Below, in pieces: positions 38,281 through 48,619 of a stretch of 64,000 nt of DNA (position 1 is the stretch's first letter; every line of letters begins with the position of its first letter). Source of the DNA: Hymenobacter citatus (GTDB lineage Bacteria; Bacteroidota; Bacteroidia; Cytophagales; Hymenobacteraceae); the NCBI RefSeq assembly GCF_014333615.1, contig NZ_JACSCY010000011.1, forward strand, positions 98,082 to 162,081. Reading direction: 5' to 3'. The position numbers and the translations under genes are program-made. The notes under the pieces were generated by a model. That model searched no databases. It worked only from the letters and a program-made list of their open reading frames with translations, and was not told the origin of the DNA.

Positions 38281-40956
38281 CGCCTCATTCTGTCGCCGCA
38301 GGCGCTGGCAGAGCACGCGGAGAATGTTGCGCAGCACCTCGCCGCGCTCCTCCATCACGTCGTAGAAATCTTCTTGGTCTAGGCGGAAGGCGGTGACGGG
38401 GGTTTGCGCTACGGCGGAGGCGGAACGCGGCTCAGCGTCGAGCAGGGCCAGTTCGCCAAAAAAGTCGCCGGCCCGGAAGGTGGCCAGTTGCTGGGCGCCG
38501 GTGAAAATGCCTACCTCCCCTTCATACACGATAAACAACGACGTGCCCAGGTCACCCTTGGCAAAGATCTGGTGGCCTTTATCGAAGGTCACTTCCTTCA
38601 TAATGGGCACAATGCTACTGAGCACGTTTTCGGGGGTAGCGGCAAACAGCGCGGTGTTTTTCAGCAGGGCTACTCGTTCGGCGGCTGAAATGCGGGAGGC
38701 GGAAGCAGCGTGGTGCATGCGCAGGGAAGCTAGGGTAGGGTGAGCGGTAAGAAGAAACTGAAAGCCCTCGGGCGCGTCGTGGGCAAAACGGTCGAGCACG
38801 TCCAGGGCGCTTTCCTGCACCAACGGACTGGCGCTGTGCAGGTGTGGCAGCAGCGCCTCGATGGTGTAGGGGGTAGGGTGCCACTGGCGCAGCGCCACCG
38901 CAATGGTCCAATCGGAAAAGGCGGCGCTGCCGCGCCGGATGATAATTTCAGTGAAAGGGGCAGAAGCAGCCGCTGGCCCTAGCATATTCTCGAAGCGGCG
39001 GGCCTTGGCCGCGGGAGGCGCCACGTCTAGCAGCGTTTGTAGGGCCTGGTACACCGGACGCGCAATCAGATTATCGAGCATTTCGAGGGCGTTGGCCTGC
39101 CGCTCGCGGGCGGCGTGGGCCACGCCACGTTGGGCATCGGCAATAAGCTGGGGTGGGTAGAGCTGGAGCAGCAAGCCAAACACCCGCTGTTGCAGGCGCG
39201 TCAGCTCATATTCCAGGCTGTCGCGTAGGGTCATATCGGGGGCAGCAGCCTGGCCGTGCAGCAGCTCTTGCGCCAGGCGCAGCTCCTCCTGCACCAGGTC
39301 CTGAAACACGGGCTCGTCGGCGACAGCCGGGTCGAATGACCGGAGCGCCCGCAGCCCGGCCTCGCGCCGGAACAGGTTGGGTTGACGCACCAGCTCTACT
39401 AATGCCTGCCGGCTGGCCGCTACCGGCAAGCGCCCGCACAGTTGCGCTACCCGCCGGATGATGTGCTCGTCGGTGCTGGTGCGCAGGGCTTCGGTGAGCA
39501 AGGGTAGGGCCGTGGTGCCGAGCCGGAGCAAGCGGGCCGAGGCAGCAGCGCGGCGGGCTTTGTCGGGTAGGGTAGCGATAAGCTGACGGATTTCGGCCGG
39601 TGTAGCAGGCGTATTTTCGATTTCTGCGGTAGGCGTAGGCACGGCATCGGTGTCGTCGGCGAAGCGGCGGCGCACGGCGTGTTGCAGCTCGGCCAGGTAG
39701 TGCCCGTAGGTGCGGTGCAGGTAGAACAGCACCACCAGCAGAAACACCCCCAGCCACGCGAACATCATACCCTGCGTTATCCCCTGTCGGCTGGACAGCA
39801 GGAACAGCGCCGCGCCCGCCAGCCCCATACCCAGCGGCTCGTATACGCCCTTAGCCAACGTGTGTGCTTCCAGGCGCTCGGGCGGCGAGAGGGGCTGAAA
39901 AAGCACCAGAAACACCGGGTCGAACACGGCACGGCGCAGCACTTCCAACGTCAGAAACAAGCCGCAGAAATACAGCATCGTGTTGGCAATACCGCTCAGA
40001 TGCAACCCACCAAACAGCGCCAGCGCCCCCAGCATCACTACGGGTAGGGCCAGCAGCACGCGGCGCATTCCTACCCTGTCCAGCGCCTGCCCGGTAAGCA
40101 AGAGCTTCATGATCAACGCCACCAAGTAGGTAAGTACCAGCACGCCGCCCACGTAGCGCATCACCAGGGCCTGGTCGTGAAAGCGGTGCTTCACATTCAC
40201 GAAAAACGAGTATTCTACGCCCGTCGTCACGATGGCAATAGCTAACATACTCAGGCACATGGAAAGCACTAGGCGGCTGCTACCAAACCAACGCTGCAAG
40301 CCCGGCGCTACGGCCTCCTGGCGCGTGGCCCGGCGGGTGGGCTGCACGGCTACTTCGTGCCGGCGTGAGGTAGCGCGCAGCGTGAGCAAGGCCGCCAGGT
40401 AGGCACCAAACGCCGTGAGCAGCAGCCACAACAGTTCGGTGTGGTGGTGAATGAGAATGGCCAGCACAGCGCCCAGGGCCTTGGCGGGCATGTCGCCGGA
40501 GCTGATCACGCTGAACAGGCGCCGACTCTGCCGCACATCAAACACCACCGCCGACACGCCCCAGAATTCCAGATTAGTCAGCAAATAGATAACCCTATAG
40601 CCAGCCATAATAGCCACGGCCGCCGCCACCGAGTGTCCCGCGTAGACCAGCACGCCCAACACGCCTGTAAGCACCACCACGGCCAGCAGCACCCGCACTG
40701 CCACACGCTGCAACCCTAGGTGGTGCTCGTAGTGGGCGTATATCCGGCCGGCGGCCAGCATGGCCAGCGCGGCCACACCATAGGCCAAAGGGAGGTTGCG
40801 CTCTGGGTGGTTTTCGAGCAGAATAACGTTGGCCGACACGTAGACCAGGATGGTACCAATGCCCAGCAGAAAGTTGTGCAGAAAGAACAGCCCAACGGTG
40901 CGGCCTTCCTCGGCGCGAATCCCCACCAGTTGTTGCCAGCGTGCGAGTAGTGTCAT
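38269..40956 (-). CDS. transporter-like membrane protein with HEAT-like region and cyclic-nucleotide-binding domain
   Basis: An 895-residue protein in three parts. About residues 1-430 hold some 11-12 membrane helices in the style of the ATP/ADP-translocase or MFS-like group. About 450-740 is helical and repeat-like (ALVELVRQPNLFRREAGLRAL), resembling HEAT repeats. Residues 764-895 are a CAP-type cyclic-nucleotide-binding domain; the phosphate cassette FFGELALLDAEPRSASAVA keeps glutamate 835 and arginine 844, so binding of cAMP or cGMP is expected. There is no DNA-binding domain. The neighbour is an adenylate cyclase, convergent, which makes it a candidate cAMP effector. Transport activity is not shown. 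Confidence 0.85.
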   Translation of the reverse strand: MTLLARWQQLVGIRAEEGRTVGLFFLHNFLLGIGTILVYVSANVILLENHPERNLPLAYGVAALAMLAAGRIYAHYEHHLGLQRVAVRVLLAVVVLTGVLGVLVYAGHSVAAAVAIMAGYRVIYLLTNLEFWGVSAVVFDVRQSRRLFSVISSGDMPAKALGAVLAILIHHHTELLWLLLTAFGAYLAALLTLRATSRRHEVAVQPTRRATRQEAVAPGLQRWFGSSRLVLSMCLSMLAIAIVTTGVEYSFFVNVKHRFHDQALVMRYVGGVLVLTYLVALIMKLLLTGQALDRVGMRRVLLALPVVMLGALALFGGLHLSGIANTMLYFCGLFLTLEVLRRAVFDPVFLVLFQPLSPPERLEAHTLAKGVYEPLGMGLAGAALFLLSSRQGITQGMMFAWLGVFLLVVLFYLHRTYGHYLAELQHAVRRRFADDTDAVPTPTAEIENTPATPAEIRQLIATLPDKARRAAASARLLRLGTTALPLLTEALRTSTDEHIIRRVAQLCGRLPVAASRQALVELVRQPNLFRREAGLRALRSFDPAVADEPVFQDLVQEELRLAQELLHGQAAAPDMTLRDSLEYELTRLQQRVFGLLLQLYPPQLIADAQRGVAHAARERQANALEMLDNLIARPVYQALQTLLDVAPPAAKARRFENMLGPAAASAPFTEIIIRRGSAAFSDWTIAVALRQWHPTPYTIEALLPHLHSASPLVQESALDVLDRFAHDAPEGFQFLLTAHPTLASLRMHHAASASRISAAERVALLKNTALFAATPENVLSSIVPIMKEVTFDKGHQIFAKGDLGTSLFIVYEGEVGIFTGAQQLATFRAGDFFGELALLDAEPRSASAVAQTPVTAFRLDQEDFYDVMEERGEVLRNILRVLCQRLRRQNEAVKV

Positions 40957-40962
40957 AGTAAG

Positions 40963-41051
40963 TAGCTGTTAGCTGATAGCGGTTGGCTAGTAGCTCCCAT
41001 TCTGGAATAGCTACTGAAAGCTAGCGGCTAATAGCCAATAGCCAGCAGCTA
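40963..41051. repeat. imperfect inverted repeat of AGCTGTTAGCTGATAGC units
   Basis: TAGCTGTTAGCTGATAGCGG on the left pairs loosely with the complement of CGGCTAATAGCCAATAGCCA and GCAGCTA on the right. The unit [G/A]GCTAATAGC recurs several times. It lies just upstream of the cyclic-nucleotide-binding protein start (40956). A related short copy precedes the receiver gene at 36601-36634. Confidence 0.65.
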
Positions 41052-41141
41052 AAATCATCTCTGCAAGATAGGAGCATAAAGTGGCTGACACCGTAATTTT
41101 CCTGTACTTACGCCTGCTTCTTTTTCGTTTGCCGACACCGT

Positions 41142-41726
41142 ATGGACTGCCAACGCGCCGAAACCTATGTGCTGCACCAGTTGCAGCACCTCTCCCCTAC
41201 CCTCTACTACCATGGCCTGCACCACACCCTGGATGTGGTAGCGCAGGCCGAGTCGCTGGCTGATGCTGAGGGCATTACCGACGCGCAGGAGCGGGCGCTG
41301 TTGCGCACGGCGGCGTTTTTTCATGATACAGGTTTCCTGACTACCTACCAGGGCCACGAGGAAGCCGGCTGCGCGCTGGCCCATCAGGTGCTACCCGCTA
41401 TGGACTACGCCCCCGCGCAGATTGAGCGCATCTGTGAGTTGATTATGGCCACGCAGATGCCCCAGGCGCCCGGCGACTCGCATCTGGCCCAGATTCTCTG
41501 TGATGCTGACCTCGACTACCTCGGCCGTCCCGATTTCCTACCCATCAGCAACACGCTACTGCAAGAGCTGCAAGCCCGCGACAAAATGCAGGACCTTCGT
41601 GCCTGGCAAGAGCTACAAGTGAAGTTTCTGAGCGAGCACCGCTACTGGACGCGCACGGCCCTGCAACGCCGCGAAGCCGGCAAGCAGGCGCACTTAGCCG
41701 CGGCACGGGCGTTACTAAACTCTTAA
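41142..41726 (+). CDS. HD domain phosphohydrolase
   Basis: A 194-residue metal-dependent hydrolase. The HD motifs are YYHGLHHTLDVV (first histidine), AAFFHDTGF (the HD pair) and a later CDADLDYLG aspartate. Length and layout fit small bacterial HD proteins whose substrates are often nucleotides or cyclic nucleotides. Being next to a cAMP-type cluster makes a nucleotide substrate attractive, but nothing in the sequence fixes it. It is divergent from the cyclic-nucleotide-binding protein and overlaps the end of the next gene, on the other strand, by four bases. Confidence 0.85.
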   Translation: MDCQRAETYVLHQLQHLSPTLYYHGLHHTLDVVAQAESLADAEGITDAQERALLRTAAFFHDTGFLTTYQGHEEAGCALAHQVLPAMDYAPAQIERICELIMATQMPQAPGDSHLAQILCDADLDYLGRPDFLPISNTLLQELQARDKMQDLRAWQELQVKFLSEHRYWTRTALQRREAGKQAHLAAARALLNS

Positions 41727-42082
41727 TACGCCTTTCTAAATAGATAGCGCACGTAGTCCGTTTCGTCTTTTCCGCCGGTTTGGCTGGTTATCGTCACTAG
41801 TTCCCAACCATCGGCTGAAAACTCCTCTAGCTTTTGCATCACAAAACTGTCGTTTCGCTGTAAACGATCTGCAAATTTGTCTTGCGACAACGTGAGAAAA
41901 CCTTTCTCTAGCTCTACTCCTGTCTGACCTTTGAAGGCTGGAGCAAAGTAAATTCGAAAGGGAATGCGCCCTGCCACCGTCATCTGCATAAAGTGGTACC
42001 GCGTTTGGGCAATGGCAGCAGGAGAGGATAAGAGTAACAGTAGTCCAAGGATTCCGGCCGTACGTTTCAGGGTATTCATCAT
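41723..42082 (-). CDS. DUF4177-like exported protein
   Basis: A 119-residue protein with a signal peptide (LKRTAGILGLLLLLSSPAAIAQ). The C-terminal half has the pattern MQKLEEFSADGWELVTITSQ, which recalls DUF4177-type proteins (a small alpha/beta domain with a G-W-E motif). The function is unknown. Two ATGs in tandem (42082 and 42079) are both possible starts. It lies downstream of the uvrB terminator and is convergent with the HD gene. Confidence 0.65.
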   Translation of the reverse strand: MMNTLKRTAGILGLLLLLSSPAAIAQTRYHFMQMTVAGRIPFRIYFAPAFKGQTGVELEKGFLTLSQDKFADRLQRNDSFVMQKLEEFSADGWELVTITSQTGGKDETDYVRYLFRKAY

Positions 42083-42102
42083 CTTGCCTTGATAAAAATA
42101 AA

Positions 42103-42128
42103 CAGAGCCACCAAGATAGGTGGCTCTG
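42103..42128 (-). terminator. intrinsic terminator of uvrB
   Basis: CAGAGCCACC and GGTGGCTCTG form a perfect 10-base-pair stem with a 6-base loop. Read on the minus strand it is followed by TTTATTTTTATC. It lies 25 bases after the uvrB stop and just upstream of the DUF4177-like gene. Confidence 0.85.
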
Positions 42129-42152
42129 CTACTATAGCAAGCTGATATTTCG

Positions 42153-44189
<2,037 letters not shown>

Positions 44190-44288
44190 GCAGCGGGAAA
44201 AGTAGGCCGAAAAGGTAGCCTATGATAACCGAATTCGCTGCGGGGAGGTTTCCTGGGAAGGGAAATAATCGAGGAGAATCTGACGCCT

Positions 44289-44409
44289 GCCGGTCCGACG
44301 CCGCAGGCGTCCGACCGATATCGTGGCTGACACCTGTGCCAGTCGAGGGTAGCGTCAGCACGAAGCTCATGCCACGATATCGGTCGGACGCCTGCGGCGT
44401 CGGACCGGC
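44289..44409. repeat. perfect 39-base inverted repeat
   Basis: GCCGGTCCGACGCCGCAGGC begins the left arm (44289-44327) and the right arm (44371-44409) is its exact complement, with a 43-base centre. Each arm carries GTCCGACG and GCGTCCGAC as an imperfect inner palindrome around GCCGCAGGC. It lies between the divergent start of uvrB and the end of the lipoprotein gene, 6 bases from the latter's stop. It has no coding capacity. Confidence 0.9.
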
Positions 44410-44415
44410 GGACGG

Positions 44416-44967
44416 CTACTCTGCTAAGCGCACATCGAAGCGGCCTTTGGTAATGCATACTGTGTGCGTGCCGCCATCTTCCAGCAGCGTCAAGTCAAAC
44501 GTGCCTGAGGCAATACGATTGATGGTATCTAGGCGCGTGATGGTCACTGTGCCAGGGGCTGTCGGACCGGTGTAATATTGAATAGAAGGAGCAGGCTGAC
44601 TGATAAAGAAGGAAGCATATCCTTGCCGACGCTCCCCTAATGCTAGTTGGGGATCCTGGCCTAACGAATACGTGCCCAGCTGCCGGATGCCGACGATTCG
44701 GATTTCAAGCCCAGAGTCTCTCCCCTTCGATGTATTGACTTGTACGAAGCTAAGCCCTATGGTTGAGTTTCCACGCCAATACCCGTTTACTCCCTTCGTT
44801 GTGGAGGTTAAATACTTGCCCTCTGGCAACCAAGCTTCCCCGTCTAGCATAAAGCCCGCGGTATTCTTGCCCTTCTGGGTCGCGTTTGGTAATCGATTAA
44901 ATGGGTCTTTTTCACAACTGGTGAGTAGGCACAATACAGTGGCACCCGCATACAATACAGTTTTCAT
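44416..44967 (-). CDS. lipoprotein, DUF6252-like
   Basis: A 183-residue lipoprotein (lipobox LCLLTSC, cysteine 18). The mature protein is beta-rich and ends in IASGTFDLTL...TVCITKGRFDVRL, a pattern I associate with DUF6252 proteins of Bacteroidota; the early FMLDGEAWLP fits that too. No enzymatic motif. Role unknown. It reads toward uvrB, with the perfect inverted repeat as a likely terminator region between them. Confidence 0.6.
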   Translation of the reverse strand: MKTVLYAGATVLCLLTSCEKDPFNRLPNATQKGKNTAGFMLDGEAWLPEGKYLTSTTKGVNGYWRGNSTIGLSFVQVNTSKGRDSGLEIRIVGIRQLGTYSLGQDPQLALGERRQGYASFFISQPAPSIQYYTGPTAPGTVTITRLDTINRIASGTFDLTLLEDGGTHTVCITKGRFDVRLAE

Positions 44968-45153
44968 TGAAATAGGTAGAGTTAGAATAATAAAACGGAT
45001 CTGTTTAAATCGAAATGTTCCGCTAGGGTAACGTGCTACAAATTAGCGTAATCCAGCCACAAGCTGTTTATAGGTATAGCGCAAGGTAATGAAGTGGCAC
45101 AAGCTCCCTGAGCGGAAAATACCGATAGAACTAAATTCTTCGTCTGTAATCAA

Positions 45154-45585
45154 TTAGCGGACAGCAACGCGTAGTAGCGCTTTCTTATCTGCTTCTGGCT
45201 TATCAGGAAAATCAGGGTAGGGCGTCACACGCAATAAGCAAAGCCAGTAGTTTCGGCCGGCAACTGTTACGGCAACTGAATCACCTGAATAGTGTGGCTT
45301 TGGGTTACACGCGCCCAAGCATAGCATTACAGAACCGGTAGAATCCGATTGGGTACGAATAGATGCCCATACACTGGCCCCTCCATCTGTAATACAATTG
45401 AGTGAAATGGGACAACGTTCATCACAAATCATTTCTACAGTGAGTTGACCAGGCCCCGTTGGCAACAGCAAGTCTACTGTTTCCTGATCTTTAAGAAGAA
45501 TAGGTTGATTGAGCTGCATTCCGGTTTTTTCTCGACAACTGCTTGCCAGAATACATGTGATGAATGCTACAGTTAGCTTATTCAT
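45154..45585 (-). CDS. small cysteine-containing lipoprotein, unknown
   Basis: A 143-residue lipoprotein (MNKLTVAFITCILASSC, cysteine 17). The mature part is predicted beta-rich and has several cysteines in the middle (MICDERCPISLNC, LCLGACNPK, YWLCLLRV) that could form disulphides outside the cell. I do not recognise the family. It is on the same strand as the previous lipoprotein but 186 bases away. Confidence 0.55.
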   Translation of the reverse strand: MNKLTVAFITCILASSCREKTGMQLNQPILLKDQETVDLLLPTGPGQLTVEMICDERCPISLNCITDGGASVWASIRTQSDSTGSVMLCLGACNPKPHYSGDSVAVTVAGRNYWLCLLRVTPYPDFPDKPEADKKALLRVAVR

Positions 45586-45724
45586 TTAGCAATTACTTCG
45601 TCTATAGTATTTATTTCAACCCTCCTACTCTTAACACAAGCGTAATAATTTCAACAACCCAAGGCAATATACCGCTAAGAGCTTTGCAGTCGACTTCATC
45701 GAATCTTCATTTTTCGACTGGCTT

Positions 45725-48499
45725 ATGCCCTATTTTTTACATCGTTTGCTTTTATTGAGCGTCTTAACACTGTTTTTATCGCCGGTGCTGCTGGCCCAAA
45801 CGGGTGCCATCCGAGGCAAGGTGCTGGATGGCACGCGCCTGTCGTTGCCGGGGGCTTCGGTGCGGCTGCCGGAACTGGGCCGCGGCGCCGTGTCGGATGA
45901 CGACGGCGCCTACCTGCTGGCTGATGTGCCCGTGGGCACGCACCGGGTTATGGTTTCCTATCTCGGCTACCAGGAGTTTTCGACCACTGTAACGGTGACG
46001 GACCGTGCTACCACCACCCTACCTATTGAGCTGAGCGCGGGCACCAACCAGATGGGCGAGGTGCAGGTGCTGGGCGCCCGCCTGCAAGGCCAGGCCAAGG
46101 CCCTGAACGAGCAGCGCACCAACGCCAACATCACCAACGTGGTGGCCGCCGACCAGATTGGCCGCTTCCCCGACGCCAACGTGGGCGACGCCCTCAAGCG
46201 CGTACCGGGCATCACGGTGCTCAACGACCAGGGCGAGGCCCGCTTCGGCCTGATTCGGGGTACGGAGCCGCGCTTCAACTCCGTGACGGTGAACGGCGAG
46301 CGGCTACCCTCGGCCGAAAGCGGCACCCGCAGCGTGCAGCTCGATTTGATTCCGTCGGACATGGTGCAGACCATTGAAGTCAGCAAAACGCTGACGCCCG
46401 ACATGGACGCCGACGCCATTGGCGGTACGGCCAACCTGGTGACCCGCGCCGCGCCTAACGGCCTGCGCATCTCGGGCACGGCGGGGGCGGGCTACAACTT
46501 TCTCTCGAAGAAAGTGCCCTACCTGGGCTCACTAGTAGTTGGCAACCGCTTCCTAGATGGCAAGCTGGGCATCATCGCCAGCGGCTCCTACTTCAATCAC
46601 CGCTTCGGTTCCGACAACGTGGAGGCGGCCTGGGACCGGACCGAAGGCGGGCGGGACTACCTCACGCAGCAGGAAATCCGCAAATACGACGTGCAGCGCA
46701 TCCGACGCAGCGGCTCGGTGTCGGTGGACTACCGCTTGTCGCCCAACTCCACCATCACCCTGCGCAGCCTATATAATGTGCGCGACGATTTTGAGAACCG
46801 CTACCGCGCTATTTACTCGGGCCTAAAAGCGCCCGGCAGCAACGGCCTGACCACCGGCCGCTACGAAATTGAAACCAAGGGCGGCAGCGACAACCGCCAC
46901 AACGCCCGCCTGGAGCGCCAGAAAACCTTCAGCAACACGCTCTCCGGGGAGCACCTGATTGCCAGCCGCGCCCGCCTCACCTGGGCCGGCACCTACGCCT
47001 ACGCCTCCGAAGACCGACCGCAGGAAAGCTACATCAGCTTCCGCACGGGTACCATTTCGTTGCGCCCCAACACCGTGGACGAGGAGCACCCCAGCGTGGA
47101 GCCGGCTGCGCCCATCAACTACGCCACCATCCCGTTCCGCCGCTTTCAGCTTCGCAACGACAACACCCACGAGCGCGACCTGAACGGCCGCATCGACCTG
47201 CTCCTACCCCTGCAAACCGAGGGGCCGTTTATGAACAGCCTGAAGGTAGGCGGCCGCTACCGCGACAAGCACAAAGAAGTGCAGCAGCGCCGGGGCGTGC
47301 TGGAAACAGATGAGAAGGTTACCTGGGCGGCCATTCCTACCGCTGATTATACCGACAACCACTTCCTGGCCAACGGCGGCGGCGTGCGCTACCAAGTAGG
47401 GCCAGCGCCCCAAAACTCGGCGCTACCCGCGTTTCAGCAGCAGTTCAACGCCACCTACGAGGACAATACCTACGACAATCTCTCGGTCAGCTTCCGGGCC
47501 GATGAGCGGATTTCGGGCGGTTACGCCATGCTGAACCAGCAGCTGGGCGCGCGGTTTTCGGCCATTGCGGGGGTGCGCGTGGAGCATACCTACATTCGCT
47601 ACCAGGCCACCATTCCGGCCGATGCCACCGGCGAAGGCCCGACCACCGACGCCACGGGCATCAACAGCTACACCAACGTGCTGCCGGCCCTGCACCTCAA
47701 GTACAACCTGACCGACAACACCATCCTGCGGGCAGCCTACACCAACTCCCTGGCCCGCCCCGACTACGCCGCCCTGGCCCCTACCCGCACCATCGACGCC
47801 TCGGCCAACGAGCTGACTGAGGGCAACCCCAACCTGAAAGCCACCACCTCCACCAACTTCGATGTGATGGCCGAGCACTACTTCACGTCGGTGGGGCTGA
47901 TTTCGGGCGGGTTGTTTTACAAAGACATCGAGAACTTTGTGTTTACGACCACGGAGCTGAACTACACCGACCCCGTAACCGGCAACACGTTCCTGCGCTA
48001 CAGCCGTCCGCTGAATGGCAACTCTGCCACCCTGCGCGGCGCCGAAATTGCCGTGCAGCGCCAGCTCGATTTCTTACCCGGCGTGCTGCGCGGGCTGGGC
48101 ATCTACGCCAATTACACCTACACCAGTTCCCGCGCCAACGGCTTGGCCGAGCGCACCAGCCTACCCGGCACCGCCAAGCACAACTGGAACACCTCGCTTT
48201 CCTACGAAAGCAAGCGCCTGACCCTGCGCGTGTCCGTGAACCGCCACAGCGGCTTCATCGACCCCGACGAAGCGTCGCTCACACTCTCCGACGGCAGCAC
48301 CACCTTCCGCCACCTCGACCACCAGTTGCAGCTCGATGCCAACGCCGGCTACGCTTTCACACCCAAGCTGCGCTTTTTTGTGGAGGCCAACAACCTCACC
48401 AACCAGCCCCTGCGCTACTACCAGGGCACCCGCAGCCGCACGTTGCAGACCGAGTACTACAATGCTCGCTTCAACGCTGGGTTGAAGTTTGATTTGTAG
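45725..48499 (+). CDS. TonB-dependent receptor (with carboxypeptidase-regulatory-like domain)
   Basis: A 924-residue outer-membrane transporter. Signal peptide 1-24 (LLLLSVLTLFLSPVLLAQ), carboxypeptidase-regulatory-like domain 27-105 (GAIRGKVLDGTRLSLPGASV), then a plug with IGRFPDANVGDALKRVPGI, FGLIRGTEPRFNSVTVNG and DADAIGGTANLVTR, and a barrel ending in NARFNAGLKFDL. The plug motif marks the subgroup that often handles sugars or other small solutes in Bacteroidota and Caulobacter-like bacteria. The downstream phytase gene, on the same strand after an inverted repeat, suggests a link with phosphate-containing inositols. Confidence 0.92.
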   Translation: MPYFLHRLLLLSVLTLFLSPVLLAQTGAIRGKVLDGTRLSLPGASVRLPELGRGAVSDDDGAYLLADVPVGTHRVMVSYLGYQEFSTTVTVTDRATTTLPIELSAGTNQMGEVQVLGARLQGQAKALNEQRTNANITNVVAADQIGRFPDANVGDALKRVPGITVLNDQGEARFGLIRGTEPRFNSVTVNGERLPSAESGTRSVQLDLIPSDMVQTIEVSKTLTPDMDADAIGGTANLVTRAAPNGLRISGTAGAGYNFLSKKVPYLGSLVVGNRFLDGKLGIIASGSYFNHRFGSDNVEAAWDRTEGGRDYLTQQEIRKYDVQRIRRSGSVSVDYRLSPNSTITLRSLYNVRDDFENRYRAIYSGLKAPGSNGLTTGRYEIETKGGSDNRHNARLERQKTFSNTLSGEHLIASRARLTWAGTYAYASEDRPQESYISFRTGTISLRPNTVDEEHPSVEPAAPINYATIPFRRFQLRNDNTHERDLNGRIDLLLPLQTEGPFMNSLKVGGRYRDKHKEVQQRRGVLETDEKVTWAAIPTADYTDNHFLANGGGVRYQVGPAPQNSALPAFQQQFNATYEDNTYDNLSVSFRADERISGGYAMLNQQLGARFSAIAGVRVEHTYIRYQATIPADATGEGPTTDATGINSYTNVLPALHLKYNLTDNTILRAAYTNSLARPDYAALAPTRTIDASANELTEGNPNLKATTSTNFDVMAEHYFTSVGLISGGLFYKDIENFVFTTTELNYTDPVTGNTFLRYSRPLNGNSATLRGAEIAVQRQLDFLPGVLRGLGIYANYTYTSSRANGLAERTSLPGTAKHNWNTSLSYESKRLTLRVSVNRHSGFIDPDEASLTLSDGSTTFRHLDHQLQLDANAGYAFTPKLRFFVEANNLTNQPLRYYQGTRSRTLQTEYYNARFNAGLKFDL

Positions 48500-48503
48500 G
48501 ATA

Positions 48504-48600
48504 GTAACGCGAAGCTCTGCTTCGCGACCGTGCGCGCCATTTGCTTTTGCCAGGCCTTTGTAGCTCGTTCTGACGGTCGCGAAGCAGAGCTTCGTGTTAC
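48504..48600. repeat. 28-base inverted repeat with GCGAAGCTCTGCTTCGC arms
   Basis: GTAACGCGAAGCTCTGCTTC begins the left arm (48504-48531); the right arm (48573-48600) is complementary with one mismatch in 28. Each arm contains its own small palindrome GCGAAGCTCTGCTTCGC. It sits 5 bases after the receptor stop and ends 20 bases before the phytase ATG. It differs in sequence from the GTCATCC class. Confidence 0.88.
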
Positions 48601-48619
48601 AAAGCTTTTCACTTCCCGA

